From NCBI GenBank assembly GCA_017544105.1, contig JAFYEU010000063.1, forward strand, positions 1 through 38,714: a DNA stretch of 38,714 bases. Reading direction: 5' to 3'. Under the pieces are notes generated by a model. It was given only the letters and a program-made list of their open reading frames with translations, did not search any database and was not told the origin of the DNA. This DNA is from Bacteroidales bacterium (GTDB taxonomy: Bacteria > Bacteroidota > Bacteroidia > Bacteroidales > WCHB1-69). A program made the position numbers and the translations under genes. Below are positions 24,164 to 33,658 of this stretch, in pieces (positions within the stretch are counted from its first letter, which is position 1; every line of letters starts with the position of its first letter).

Positions 24164-25225
24164 ATGAAGATTGTCACCGTCATCGGAGCGCGACCGCAGT
24201 TTGTGAAAGCGGCGGTCTTCAGCCATGCCGTCCAAAAAACGACCGGCATGGAGGAGATCTTGGTGCACACCGGCCAGCACTTCGACGCCAACATGTCGCA
24301 ACTCTTCTTCGACCAGCTGGGCTTGCCTGTGCCAAAATACAACTTGAACGTCCACAGTCTGCCCCACGAGGAGATGGTCGAGACCATGCGGAAAGACCTG
24401 GAGACCATCCTGCAAGAAGAGCACCCCGACTGGGTGGTAGTCTTTGGCGACACAGACTCCACGCTTGCGGGCGCCTTGGCAGCCAAGGAGTGCGGCATCC
24501 GGCTTTGCCACATAGAGGCAGGGCTTCGCTCTTTCAACGAGGCCATGCGCGAAGAGTACAACCGCAAGGAGACTGACCGCATCAGTGACCTTCTGTGCTG
24601 TCCCACGGAACTGGCTGTCCAGCACTTGAAGGACGAAGGCATCCCGAAAGAGCGGATTCTTGTCACCGGTGACATCATGAAAGACGCGGCGCTCCACTTT
24701 CGCGCCTCGGCGAAGCCTCCCCAAGAGACGCTTCCCGAAGTATTCCATCTATGCACCCTCCACCGCGCCGAGAACACGGACGCCCCCGACATCTTGCGCC
24801 AGCTGATGACGGCGTTAGAGCACATCTCCTCCACCATTCCCGTCGTCATGCCCCTGCACCCACGCACCCGCCAAGCACTGGCCACCCAAGGGTTCCCCTT
24901 TGGGCAGACGGCCATCCGCTTCATCGAGCCCGTCGGATACCTGGAGATGCTCTACCTCTTGCAACACTGCCGTCTGGTGCTCACCGACAGCGGCGGCTTG
25001 CAGAAAGAGGCATACTTCTCCCACAAATACTGTCTCACCCTGCGTCGGGAAACAGAGTGGATGGAACTCGTCAACCGGCACTACAACTTCATCGTAGGGC
25101 AACAGTCCTCTGACATCATCCGGATGGCAGAGATCATGACAGAGATGCCTGGCCTGTTCTCCGATGATCTGTATGGCGACGGGCACACCGCCGAGAAAAT
25201 CGTTGGGGCGTTGAAAGAGGGTTGA
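24164..25225 (+). CDS. wecB: UDP-N-acetylglucosamine 2-epimerase (non-hydrolysing)
   Basis: This enzyme interconverts UDP-GlcNAc and UDP-ManNAc for surface polysaccharide synthesis. The 353-residue protein has IGARPQFVKAA at the start and the catalytic set Asp96 (FGDTDST), Glu118 (HIEAGLRS), Glu131/132 and His200 (LHRAEN), with TDSGGLQKEA near the C-terminus. No glycosyltransferase or ManNAc dehydrogenase gene adjoins it, so it may serve a distant cell-surface locus. Confidence 0.95.
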   Translation: MKIVTVIGARPQFVKAAVFSHAVQKTTGMEEILVHTGQHFDANMSQLFFDQLGLPVPKYNLNVHSLPHEEMVETMRKDLETILQEEHPDWVVVFGDTDSTLAGALAAKECGIRLCHIEAGLRSFNEAMREEYNRKETDRISDLLCCPTELAVQHLKDEGIPKERILVTGDIMKDAALHFRASAKPPQETLPEVFHLCTLHRAENTDAPDILRQLMTALEHISSTIPVVMPLHPRTRQALATQGFPFGQTAIRFIEPVGYLEMLYLLQHCRLVLTDSGGLQKEAYFSHKYCLTLRRETEWMELVNRHYNFIVGQQSSDIIRMAEIMTEMPGLFSDDLYGDGHTAEKIVGALKEG

Positions 25226-25342
25226 TGGGTTTACGGTTTACCGATTAGGCGATTATGCGATGAGACGATTAGAGGAGAAAGAGGAGAAGGAGGAGAAAGG
25301 AGGAGATTAGGCGATTAACTTCTAACTGATAACTGACAACTC
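25226..25342. repeat. Short-word intergenic island G between convergent genes
   Basis: GATTAGGCGATTA occurs twice (25243-25255, 25305-25317) around a polypurine GGAGAAAGAGGAGAAGGAGG stretch. ACTGATAACTGACAACT (25325-25341) is exact also at 22366-22350 (minus) and 37303-37319. The gap holds no hairpin terminator despite lying between two convergent genes. Confidence 0.75.
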
Positions 25343-28222
25343 TTATCTGATCACCGTCACGCTTCCCGTCACATCCCTCGTCTCGTGGCCGCGGCTCTTG
25401 TAGCGGACGAAAACGACGTATGTGCCTATGGGCACGCCCGCGGCGTCCCAGCCCGTATTTATGTCGTGCGTCATGAATATCACCATGCCGCCGCGGTCGT
25501 AGATCGTCATCTCGTAACTCTCCACCTCGTCCGGGTAGCTGAACACCGGCAGGAAGAGGTCGTTGAGGCCGTCCCCGTCCGGGGTGAAGCTGTTGGGCAT
25601 CCACAGCTCCTGGTCGCACGGCTCGTACTCCACGGTGATGTCATCCCCGTGCTCGAAGCACTTGTTGCTGGCGGTGACGCTGTAGGTGCCCGGGTGCCGC
25701 ACGATGTAGGTGGGCTGTGTTGAGCCGTCCTGCCACTCGTAGTCGCAGAAGGTAGCGTCTGCGGAGAGCGTCAGCGTCCTGCCCTCGCAAAGGGTCGTGT
25801 CGGGACCGAGATCCACCGTGAAGTCGGTGAGGTAGCCCACGGCGATGGTGTCGCTGGCGCCGAGGCAGTGGTCGGTGACCACCACCCAGTACTGGCCGTC
25901 CTCATAGACGGTGTAGGTCGTGTTGGTGCTTTGGTCCTGCCACACATATTGGGCCGGGTGCGGCTGGGTGGCGTCCAGCAGCAAGGTGGCTAATTCGCAG
26001 AGGATGCTGTCGTTGCCGAACTCCACGGACGACTGCGGGTAGAGGTCGATGGTGAAGAGGTCGCTCTCGGCCCTGCAGCCGAGGTTGGTGACGGTCACCG
26101 AGTAGGTGCCCGCGCTGTCCACCGTAATGGCGGGCGTGTGCGCTCCGGTGCTCCAGAGGTAGCTCAGCACGTTGGGCTGTTGCACGGAGAGCTGCGCCCC
26201 GTGGCAGAGGGTGTCGTCATGGCACACCTCGAACACGGGCGGGGGCACCACGATAATGAAGGTGGTCGAAGTGTCGGGGCAGCCGTCGTAGTGCAGCACG
26301 AGCTGGGCAGTGAGAGTATCGACAGAAGGCAGGAGGAAGGTGAGTTCAGAGGCCATGTAGGAGTCACCGTTGTAGATCCACTCCACGGGCACGGAGTCTG
26401 GGTTGTACTCCACGCGCAGGTGCAGCGTGTCGCCCACGCAGCGATAGACGGTGTCGTTGTTGTGGAGACTGAGACCCGTGTAGCAATCCTGATAGGCCTC
26501 GGCGCTGTAACAGCCGGAGGCACCGCTGTGGTAGTAGTAGAGGTAGGTGATGTCGTCAATCTCATGGTGACCCGCGGGCGCGGGCCCCACGTTGTAGCCG
26601 AACTCGTCCACGTAGGCCGAGAAGCCGTGCTCGTTCTCGATGCGGATAAGCTCCGGAATGTCGTTATTGTAGAAGTAGAGCTGGGTGACCCAGTAGTCGC
26701 CGTGGGTCATGGGGAAGGAGTCAAAGGCGGTGGGCGGGATGAGCTGGCCGTTGAAGTAGGTGCTGCCGATGCCGTCCTCGTGGACATAGATCTGCACATC
26801 CGCATAGAGGGAGTCGCAGGGCACCATCACCGAGTCGCCGGCAGTGGTGACGAGCGTGCGCCTGAGGTTATCGCGCGTGGTGGGATAGATCCACTTCCTC
26901 ACCATCCGCTCGGCAGGTTGGGTGGTGAGAGGGGAAGTATATATGTAATTTCCGCAACCTCTATAATGGGTAACAATCCCATAATGCGGTTCTGAAGTGG
27001 TGTGTAGGCTTGACTTGCAAATAAAAAAGAGGGGACCATTGGAGAAACTGAATCTTCTGGGATTCGATGATCGCAAAAAAGAATAGGGTATGTTTATGTA
27101 ATGCGTAGTATCACCATAATAAGGAATGTTCGCACTCGTTGTCAATCCCGAAAAAGCCGGGGGAGAGAGATAGCCATCCGGAAGATAATTGTCGATATAA
27201 TCATTGAAAGAATAGGCAGACACTATACCACTATTACCCATTCCGCTATAAATCAACCCCCAATCAAAGCCACCTGCCAAAGCTATCCCTTTGTCAAAAC
27301 GATTGCTGAACAGTTTCTTACATAAAAAATCAGAGCCTGAGAACAAGTGTCGGGAATGTGCCAACGGGATAACATGTGCAGTGTAGCATTCATTATCATA
27401 ATTCTCAGGAAATGTTTCAGTTATGGCCAAAGGGAAAAAATGGAAAAAAAGGTAGCTGATGACTTTCTTGCAGTTGGTCTTGAAGGAAAAACTTGTGATA
27501 GACAGTAAATTTAAAATTACGGATTGTCCTTTATGGTTTAGAGATATGGTGTCGCAAATAATTGCTTGATTTAATTGGTTATATCGATAAGAATATATAA
27601 TGGTACTGTCTTCCAAGGCTGTTATGTTGCAATAACAATTGGATGGCGGTAAAAAATTTTGAAAATACCAAAACATGTCGTAATCCATATCCAAATGCTC
27701 TGACACGCTGAAATGAAGAGGGTATAAAGGTGTTTTATAGGACATGTTTGACAAAGAGGTTGCGATAGGTGAATATGGCAATGGTGGATCTCCACACTGT
27801 TTTGGGCTGCTATTGCTGTGTGAACTGAGGAGGGTGCTTGCTGACGACACGTAAACACAGACATTTTTTGAAGCATGCAAAAACAATCCATTCTGATGAT
27901 AATCCAACGACTGAGCTATGGCAGGGTTGTTTATAGGACCGTCAGGAAAGGAGGTGCCAACTACCGAAAACGGCACCACTATCCGGGTGACATTTCCAGC
28001 ATCAACCACAAAAGAAACGTGATAATTCAAGAAGGTATTTTCCAAGTAACCAGTGCAGGAGGTGTCACCGACAATAAACAAGGTGATGGAATCGCTGACA
28101 CTTAATGCCCTTGGGTACACCACCCAGAATTCCCTACCGGAGGGAATGTCATCCTTTGAAAACACATTTAGAGGAAAGAGAACCCCATACAATGTGAACA
28201 ATATGATCAAAATCCGTTTCAT
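25343..28222 (-). CDS. IgGFc-binding-type surface protein with type B T9SS signal
   Basis: The 959-residue protein has a signal peptide (~1-22) and an N-terminal IgGFc-binding-like domain (GREFWVVYPRALSVSDSITL, VVDAGNVTRIVVPFSVVGTS, NGLFLHASKNVCVYVSSAS). From about residue 650 it has three Ig-like repeats of ~80 residues (pattern YxWxxG...GxYxVxV). The final ~90 residues are a gliding-motility-type (type B) T9SS signal with NSFTPDGDGLNDLFLP and GTYVVFVRYK. It is probably exported and surface-bound by the type IX system. The base composition switches near 26940 (residue ~428), with the 5' part clearly AT-richer. It follows the next gene by 12 bases. Confidence 0.88.
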   Translation of the reverse strand: MKRILIILFTLYGVLFPLNVFSKDDIPSGREFWVVYPRALSVSDSITLFIVGDTSCTGYLENTFLNYHVSFVVDAGNVTRIVVPFSVVGTSFPDGPINNPAIAQSLDYHQNGLFLHASKNVCVYVSSASTLLSSHSNSSPKQCGDPPLPYSPIATSLSNMSYKTPLYPLHFSVSEHLDMDYDMFWYFQNFLPPSNCYCNITALEDSTIIYSYRYNQLNQAIICDTISLNHKGQSVILNLLSITSFSFKTNCKKVISYLFFHFFPLAITETFPENYDNECYTAHVIPLAHSRHLFSGSDFLCKKLFSNRFDKGIALAGGFDWGLIYSGMGNSGIVSAYSFNDYIDNYLPDGYLSPPAFSGLTTSANIPYYGDTTHYINIPYSFLRSSNPRRFSFSNGPLFFICKSSLHTTSEPHYGIVTHYRGCGNYIYTSPLTTQPAERMVRKWIYPTTRDNLRRTLVTTAGDSVMVPCDSLYADVQIYVHEDGIGSTYFNGQLIPPTAFDSFPMTHGDYWVTQLYFYNNDIPELIRIENEHGFSAYVDEFGYNVGPAPAGHHEIDDITYLYYYHSGASGCYSAEAYQDCYTGLSLHNNDTVYRCVGDTLHLRVEYNPDSVPVEWIYNGDSYMASELTFLLPSVDTLTAQLVLHYDGCPDTSTTFIIVVPPPVFEVCHDDTLCHGAQLSVQQPNVLSYLWSTGAHTPAITVDSAGTYSVTVTNLGCRAESDLFTIDLYPQSSVEFGNDSILCELATLLLDATQPHPAQYVWQDQSTNTTYTVYEDGQYWVVVTDHCLGASDTIAVGYLTDFTVDLGPDTTLCEGRTLTLSADATFCDYEWQDGSTQPTYIVRHPGTYSVTASNKCFEHGDDITVEYEPCDQELWMPNSFTPDGDGLNDLFLPVFSYPDEVESYEMTIYDRGGMVIFMTHDINTGWDAAGVPIGTYVVFVRYKSRGHETRDVTGSVTVIR

Positions 28223-28234
28223 GCAAGGGAGGTA

Positions 28235-29932
28235 TTATGGAATTAGGACTTTGCAAACGGCTTGATTTCCAAAATCATCCATCGCCATTAGCATATACAT
28301 GCCTTTCAGCGTTGGAAAAGTATTCTGCACTTCATTAACGGTGCGGGTGCTCCAGATCATTCTTCCAGCCATATCATACAGACAGACCGTCGTTTTCCCA
28401 TTGAAACCGTTACAGATGAGCCCCCGATTTTCCAAGACCGTCACTTCTGGTTTAATCGGAGTGTCCATAGATTGAGTTCTTTTGGATTGGTTGGAGCGTT
28501 GGTTGGAACAGACATCAGGGTCCAGACAGACAATACCCGCAGAGATGTAGTCATTATAAAAACCTGTTGAAATATCTGTCATTAAAATTGGATTGGGGGC
28601 GGTGGGCTGGGAATAATAAGGAAATATAACGGGATTAGTGTTATTGTCTGTGACAACCAAAGGGACATCGCAGGCGGAAGCTGTCACATCGCAGGTCTCG
28701 GTCAAAATACTGGTGGCAGCATTCACAACTCCTGATATCAAGACAGGTCCGCATGGATTGTGATAGTTGAAAGACAGACGGTTCATGTCCAGCATTGTGC
28801 CGTAAACATAGATATTTGGATTGGCCTCGCTCGGGCATGGAGCGTTCACCCCATACCCACCATCCAATTGAATCACATTCATGCCTGTCAGAGTGTAAGG
28901 ATCCACCTGCGCCAACTGCTGTGGCATTGCACTTTCATCGCAGTACATCAGTTCGGTGAGCAGGTTCAACCTATTGTTGATGTCATCATATATCATGTCC
29001 AAAGCAAAAAGCTTGTGCGCCGGGTATTCAAAGGTGCTGCTTCTGACAACATTGTGGTTGTTGTTATAGTATTCTTTGACGAGGGTCAGCCAAACAACAT
29101 CCCCCAGGTCCCTTCGCAGATCATGGTAAAGCAGGAGGTGTCCATCGTCAATTTGGACATGCAAGGTTTGGAATTCCGCACCATTCAGGATATTTTGGTT
29201 GTGAATGGAATATTGGCATGTTGCGCTCATGACGTTGTTGGGATTCTGCTGTGCAGCTGGAAGGTCCGCCTGCAACATTTCCACGAACGGTCCCGGGGAA
29301 TATTGGGCTGAAGGTGCCGGGGCTGTCCCTGTGGCAATAAACTGCTGGTGCGTGTCATCCCAAGAGATGTCCTGATAGGGATAGCCAAGACCTTGTGTGG
29401 CAATATAGTTAGCATTTTGACTTTGCGGTTCGGCCACAAAAAGCTTGCCATTGTCCATAACAAACACATAAACGGGGTCGTTGTAGGCATCATAACCTGA
29501 GCACCCTCTCACAAAGCGGCCGTTTATATTCGTATTTTCTAAATAATTGATGGAAGCCGAGGGGATATATTGGTCAATGACCATATAAAAAGGAAATAAA
29601 CTGCTATTGCCGTTGTTTCGATATCCATACAGGACAAAGTCTCCGTTCATATCCTCAAACCCTCCTTCAAAAGTAAGACCTGAATATGTTGACAAACCCT
29701 TGTCATTCCCTGTGGGCAACATGGTAACTGGATTTATTTCGGTCACAGACATGGTAGAATTTATTACATCTGCCTGAAAAAAATAGATCATCCCGTTACT
29801 ATGCACAATAGAGACAGCACTGGTCGGGTTGGTGACATAGTTTTGGGATTGATAGTTCCAATATTGGTTTTGGGCTTTCGGAACTGTCACAATTAAGAGC
29901 AAAAAGAAGGCAAGAGCGTAGAATCTTTTCAT
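28235..29932 (-). CDS. Secreted protein of unknown function with T9SS-like C-terminus
   Basis: The 565-residue protein has a signal peptide (MKRFYALAFFLLLIVTVPKA) and a long region rich in Asn/Tyr/Gln whose blade-like repeats (SNGMIYFFQADVIN, NGDFVLYGYRNNGN, NGKLFVAEPQSQN) suggest a beta-propeller. The C-terminal ~75 residues (KTTVCLYDMAGRMIWSTRTV, LKGMYMLMAMDDFGNQAVCK) resemble a type A T9SS sorting domain. The start is the ATG at 29932; one at 29962 lies in the promoter. The gene is AT-rich relative to the window and probably forms an operon with the IgGFc-type gene. Confidence 0.75.
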   Translation of the reverse strand: MKRFYALAFFLLLIVTVPKAQNQYWNYQSQNYVTNPTSAVSIVHSNGMIYFFQADVINSTMSVTEINPVTMLPTGNDKGLSTYSGLTFEGGFEDMNGDFVLYGYRNNGNSSLFPFYMVIDQYIPSASINYLENTNINGRFVRGCSGYDAYNDPVYVFVMDNGKLFVAEPQSQNANYIATQGLGYPYQDISWDDTHQQFIATGTAPAPSAQYSPGPFVEMLQADLPAAQQNPNNVMSATCQYSIHNQNILNGAEFQTLHVQIDDGHLLLYHDLRRDLGDVVWLTLVKEYYNNNHNVVRSSTFEYPAHKLFALDMIYDDINNRLNLLTELMYCDESAMPQQLAQVDPYTLTGMNVIQLDGGYGVNAPCPSEANPNIYVYGTMLDMNRLSFNYHNPCGPVLISGVVNAATSILTETCDVTASACDVPLVVTDNNTNPVIFPYYSQPTAPNPILMTDISTGFYNDYISAGIVCLDPDVCSNQRSNQSKRTQSMDTPIKPEVTVLENRGLICNGFNGKTTVCLYDMAGRMIWSTRTVNEVQNTFPTLKGMYMLMAMDDFGNQAVCKVLIP

Positions 29933-29959
29933 AATCGCATTGTTTTTATAATTTCGGGG

Positions 29960-29967
29960 CAAAGATA
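29960..29967 (-). promoter_or_regulatory. Promoter -7 box of the two-gene surface operon
   Basis: The minus strand reads TATCTTTG, an exact TAnnTTTG match, 28 bases upstream of the ATG at 29932. It excludes the in-frame ATG at 29962 as the start. Confidence 0.65.
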
Positions 29968-29973
29968 CATTTT

Positions 29974-30144
29974 TTTATGAAGATATTAAATTATGAAACC
30001 ATTAAATTATGGGGTTACGGAGTTAAGAAACTAAGAAGTTAAGAAGGTTAATGGTTTACAGTTTAACGTTTATGCGATTAAGGGTTTCAACTTCTAACTC
30101 CAAACTTCTAACTTCTAACTGACAACTGATCACTGTTCACTCTT
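29974..30144. repeat. Short-word intergenic island H
   Basis: The richest island. It has ATTAAATTATGAAAC (29985-29999, also 12497-12511), TAAGAAACTAAGAAGTT (30024-30040, also minus 12540-12524), then ACTTCTAACT words and ATCACTGTTCACT (30129-30141, also minus 9041-9029). It lies between divergent promoters. Confidence 0.8.
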
Positions 30145-30171
30145 CACTTGTTGTTATTTCCCAATTTTTTA

Positions 30172-30179
30172 TATCTTTG
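30172..30179 (+). promoter_or_regulatory. Promoter of the C10 peptidase gene
   Basis: TATCTTTG matches TAnnTTTG, with TTG at 30151-30153 separated from it by 18 bases as a -33 element. This is the most complete promoter in the window, 33 bases before the ATG. Confidence 0.75.
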
Positions 30180-30212
30180 CGCCCTCATTAAAAATACATT
30201 AAAGACACTTAC

Positions 30213-32354
30213 ATGAAAAAGAATCTTATCACCTTGATATTCGCCTTTGCCTGTCTGTTTGCAGGCGTTCAGGGCATGGCACAGTCCGTCACCAAAGCTC
30301 AGGCAGACCAAGTATGCCAGCGTTTCTTGATGGACAAACAGAAAATGAAAGCGGGTGACACGCCCAACTTCAAATTTGAGGAGCTCCTGCTGAACAAAGA
30401 AGGCCAAGGCTATCTGTACCGTTACAGTGTTGGCGAAGAGGGCTTTGTCCTGGTCTCCGCCTCCACAACCACGCCTCCCGTGCTGGCCTACTCTTTTGAA
30501 GGGCCCTTTGTCATGATCCCGCCGGTGCGTGACCTGCTGTGGCTTTACGAGCAGGAGATTGCCTTTGCCGAGAGCAAGCAGTTGAAAGCCCTGCCCAAGG
30601 CTGCGGCCAACTGGGACCGTTATATGGCTCCAGAATATGCCCCCTCCGCCGAAAAGGGCACCAAGGTGGATCCCCTGTTGACCTCCTTCTGGAACCAGAA
30701 CAAATACTACAACACGTACTGCCCGTGGGATGTCAACGCCGGTGCCTATTATGACTACCGCGTGCCCAACGGCTGCGTGGCGCTGGCTGCCTCGCAGCTT
30801 ATGTATTACCATCGCTGGCCTGAGCATGGCATCGGCATGGTGTCTTATATACCTCAAGGCTATGGTGTCCAGACCGTCAACTTCAACAATGAGCACTATG
30901 TTTATGAGGCCATGTGCAATGTGCCCACCAGCTATGCCAACCAGATCTCCCGTCTGGCCTATCATTTTGGCGTCTCCATCCGGATGAACTACAATGCTGA
31001 CGGTTCAGGTGCGCAGACAGAAGATGCCAAGAACAAGTTGCGTCAGACCTTCTATTATGACCCGAGCATCACCACCTACTACCGGGGCAGCTACATTGAC
31101 ACCTTGGTAGAAGAATACATCCTCGCCTTGAAAGATCAGATGGACCGCCGCCTGCCCGTCTATTATTCCGGGTGCACGGCCCAGCTCAACTCCTGCCATG
31201 CTTACGTGGTGGACGGCTATGACGAGGATGATCTGTTCCACATCAACTACGGATGGGGCGGTGCCTCCAACGGCAACTATGCCATCGACAACTTCGTGGC
31301 GGGCTACTCCCACTACGACTATAGTGCGGAAGCTCTTTTCAACATCTTCCCCTCCAAAGCCTTCCAGGCACCTCAATGCCAAAGCCTTCAACGGGTGACG
31401 CCCTCCTTCGGCACCATCACCGACGGTTCCCACACCGCCATGCCCTATCAGGCCAACCCCGACTGCTCCTGGATGATTGCCGTGCCGGACGCCATAAGCT
31501 ATTCCATCAACTTCGACCGCATGGACCTCAACCCTGGCGTGGACTATGTAACCATCTATAACGGTCCCACCACCGCCTCCGGCGTGGCTGGCACCTACAC
31601 CGGCCAAGAGATCCCCTCCGGCACCCTGAACATTGATGCGGATAGTGTGCTGATCACCTTCACCAGCAACGCCACGGTGGACACCAATACCCAGTACTAT
31701 GGCTTCATGCTCAGCTACAACTCCGCCCTGCCTACCCGCTCCTGTAACATCGTCAACAACTCCACCGCCTGGAGCGACCTCATCACCGACGGAACCACCG
31801 AGGGCACCAACTATATGCCCCAGACCTCCTGCCAATTCAACATCAACCATCAATATGTCGGCGGTTACGCCTTCAACTTCGAAAAATTCGACTTGGGCGT
31901 GGGTGATTTTGTGGACATCTACAACAACAGCACCAATCCTCCCACCTTCTACAAGCGTTTTGACATCAACAATATGCCGAATGGCGACTACCAAGTACCT
32001 TTCCAGAAGATGAGAGTGCAGTTTATCTCCGACAACTACGACCAGCGCGACGGCTTTGCCCTGCGTTACTTCACCCTGACCAGCATCGAAGAGAACAGTG
32101 GTATTGAAGAGCTGACAGTCTATCCCAACCCCGCCACCGACCATCTCTTCATCAAATTCAACGTGGCAGAGCCTGCCGACATCGTTTGCAAGCTGATGGA
32201 TGCCGCTGGCAAAGTGATCTTGACAGACAACATCAGCGCCTTCACCGGCGAGAACACCCACTCCTTCGAGACCTCCTCATTGGCCACGGGATTCTACATG
32301 CTGGAACTCAATACCCCCACCGGCAAGACCATCCGCAAAGTCATGGTTAACTAA
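30213..32354 (+). CDS. Secreted C10 (streptopain-type) cysteine peptidase with T9SS signal
   Basis: The 713-residue protein has a signal peptide (~1-23), a streptopain-type inhibitory propeptide (~24-140) and a C10 catalytic domain (~150-385). Catalytic Cys188 sits in RVPNGCVALAASQLMYYH, and His329 sits in NSCHAYVVDGYDEDD followed by FHINYGWGGASNGNY. Two CUB-like domains follow (~389-505 and ~512-627), then a type A T9SS sorting domain with ELTVYPNPATDHLFI and FYMLELNTPTGKTIRKVMVN. It is probably a zymogen exported to the surface to degrade external proteins. All key residues are present. Confidence 0.94.
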   Translation: MKKNLITLIFAFACLFAGVQGMAQSVTKAQADQVCQRFLMDKQKMKAGDTPNFKFEELLLNKEGQGYLYRYSVGEEGFVLVSASTTTPPVLAYSFEGPFVMIPPVRDLLWLYEQEIAFAESKQLKALPKAAANWDRYMAPEYAPSAEKGTKVDPLLTSFWNQNKYYNTYCPWDVNAGAYYDYRVPNGCVALAASQLMYYHRWPEHGIGMVSYIPQGYGVQTVNFNNEHYVYEAMCNVPTSYANQISRLAYHFGVSIRMNYNADGSGAQTEDAKNKLRQTFYYDPSITTYYRGSYIDTLVEEYILALKDQMDRRLPVYYSGCTAQLNSCHAYVVDGYDEDDLFHINYGWGGASNGNYAIDNFVAGYSHYDYSAEALFNIFPSKAFQAPQCQSLQRVTPSFGTITDGSHTAMPYQANPDCSWMIAVPDAISYSINFDRMDLNPGVDYVTIYNGPTTASGVAGTYTGQEIPSGTLNIDADSVLITFTSNATVDTNTQYYGFMLSYNSALPTRSCNIVNNSTAWSDLITDGTTEGTNYMPQTSCQFNINHQYVGGYAFNFEKFDLGVGDFVDIYNNSTNPPTFYKRFDINNMPNGDYQVPFQKMRVQFISDNYDQRDGFALRYFTLTSIEENSGIEELTVYPNPATDHLFIKFNVAEPADIVCKLMDAAGKVILTDNISAFTGENTHSFETSSLATGFYMLELNTPTGKTIRKVMVN

Positions 32355-32368
32355 GTTCTGACTGCCCT

Positions 32369-32863
32369 ATGAACGGTGACCCCAAGCTCTACCAACTGCT
32401 GCAAGAACTCGACATCCCGTTTGAGTATCTGGAACATCCGGAAGCACCCACCATCGAGATAGCCAAACGATATTGGGCCGGACACGATGCCAAGCACTGC
32501 AAGAATCTGTTCTTCCGCAACCATAAGGGCAACCGCCACTATCTGGTATTGCTGGACTGTGACCAGAATATGGATATCCACGCCATTGAGAAGCAGTTGC
32601 ATCAAGGGAAGTTGAGTTTCGCCTCCGAGCAACGCCTGATGAAATACCTAGGTGTCATGCCCGGCTCGGTGACCCCCTTCGGGCTTATCAACGACACCGA
32701 CCATCATGTGCATGTCTTCATCGACAAGAAGCTCCAGGAAGCCGAGAAGGTGAGTTTTCATCCCTGCATCAACACGGCCTCCCTCATCATCCGGCGGGAA
32801 GACCTGATCCGTTTCCTCGACCACCAGGGCAACACCTACGAGTGGATTGACCTTTATGAATAA
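32369..32863 (+). CDS. ProX-type aminoacyl-tRNA deacylase (YbaK family)
   Basis: The 164-residue protein matches the ProX/PrdX editing family, which removes mischarged alanine from tRNA-Pro. Features are KNLFFRNHKGNRHYLVLLDC, LGVMPGSVTPFGLINDTDHH and the C-terminal FHPCINTASLIIRREDLIRF. The gene is a stand-alone deacylase with no prolyl-tRNA synthetase part. It starts 14 bases after the C10 peptidase gene; the two have no evident functional link. Confidence 0.9.
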   Translation: MNGDPKLYQLLQELDIPFEYLEHPEAPTIEIAKRYWAGHDAKHCKNLFFRNHKGNRHYLVLLDCDQNMDIHAIEKQLHQGKLSFASEQRLMKYLGVMPGSVTPFGLINDTDHHVHVFIDKKLQEAEKVSFHPCINTASLIIRREDLIRFLDHQGNTYEWIDLYE

Positions 32864-32899
32864 ATCATTTCAAAAAAAACTTCTAACAGCCTTAAAGTC

Positions 32900-33616
32900 A
32901 TGAAAAAGATCCTGACATTCCTGCTGATGGCAGTCACATTGTTGGCAATCTCCTCTTGTAACCGAGGCGAGGGCACGGGCGGCCGCGGCACCGTCGAAGG
33001 CAACGTCTTTCTGGTGTTGCATCCCGACGACAACTATAATCTGGACAAGGACACCGTGGTGGCTGCCAAAGAGGACGTCTTCATTGTCTATGGCAATGAG
33101 ACCTTCTATGGAGACGATGTGGAGACCGACCATACTGGCCATTACGTCTTCAAATACCTCCGCCCAGGCACCTACACCATCTACGCCTACTCCACCCTGC
33201 CTAGTGGCGAACGCGTGGCCGTAAGCCAGACCGTCACCGTGGGCAATGGCGAAACCGTCACCGTACCCGACATCTACATCCACGACGGCAAAGCCTACGG
33301 CACTTCCATCATCAGGGGGCAGGTATATGCCACCTATATCGACAAGAACGGCAATGTGCTCAGCACCGGCCCTGCCTATGGGCACCGCATGTATCTGCAG
33401 CGCGTGGGCGAGTCGTTCCCGTGCGACGATGTGCGCGCCGGCCTTGACGGCATCTTCATGTTCCAAAAGGTGACCCCAGGAGACTACATTGTCTTCACCA
33501 CCAGCATCTACAACGAAGACGAGATCCCGTTGGTGGTGCAGAAGACCATCTCCGTCACCGAGCCGGATGCTATCGTGGAGATACCCGACCGCTTTGAGAT
33601 CACCCTTAAACCTTAG
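32900..33616 (+). CDS. Lipoprotein with two carboxypeptidase-regulatory-like folds
   Basis: The 238-residue protein has a lipoprotein signal with LLAISSC (Cys20 lipidated). It then shows two beta-sandwich repeats of the kind DxxGHYVFKYLRPGTYTIYAYS (about residues 75-100) and LDGIFMFQKVTPGDYIVFTT (about 185-205). These resemble carboxypeptidase-regulatory or SdrD B-like domains, which act in adhesion or as structural spacers. No enzymatic residues are seen. It is the first of several envelope genes on the plus strand up to mscS. Confidence 0.75.
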   Translation: MKKILTFLLMAVTLLAISSCNRGEGTGGRGTVEGNVFLVLHPDDNYNLDKDTVVAAKEDVFIVYGNETFYGDDVETDHTGHYVFKYLRPGTYTIYAYSTLPSGERVAVSQTVTVGNGETVTVPDIYIHDGKAYGTSIIRGQVYATYIDKNGNVLSTGPAYGHRMYLQRVGESFPCDDVRAGLDGIFMFQKVTPGDYIVFTTSIYNEDEIPLVVQKTISVTEPDAIVEIPDRFEITLKP

Positions 33617-33658
33617 CCACTTTTTTCACTCATGGTATCTTTCCAAGCATCAAAGACA

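Noticed and set aside
31005..32261. 418-residue minus-strand frame opposite the C10 peptidase
   Set aside because: The peptidase has both catalytic residues and a T9SS signal; the antisense frame has no recognisable motifs.
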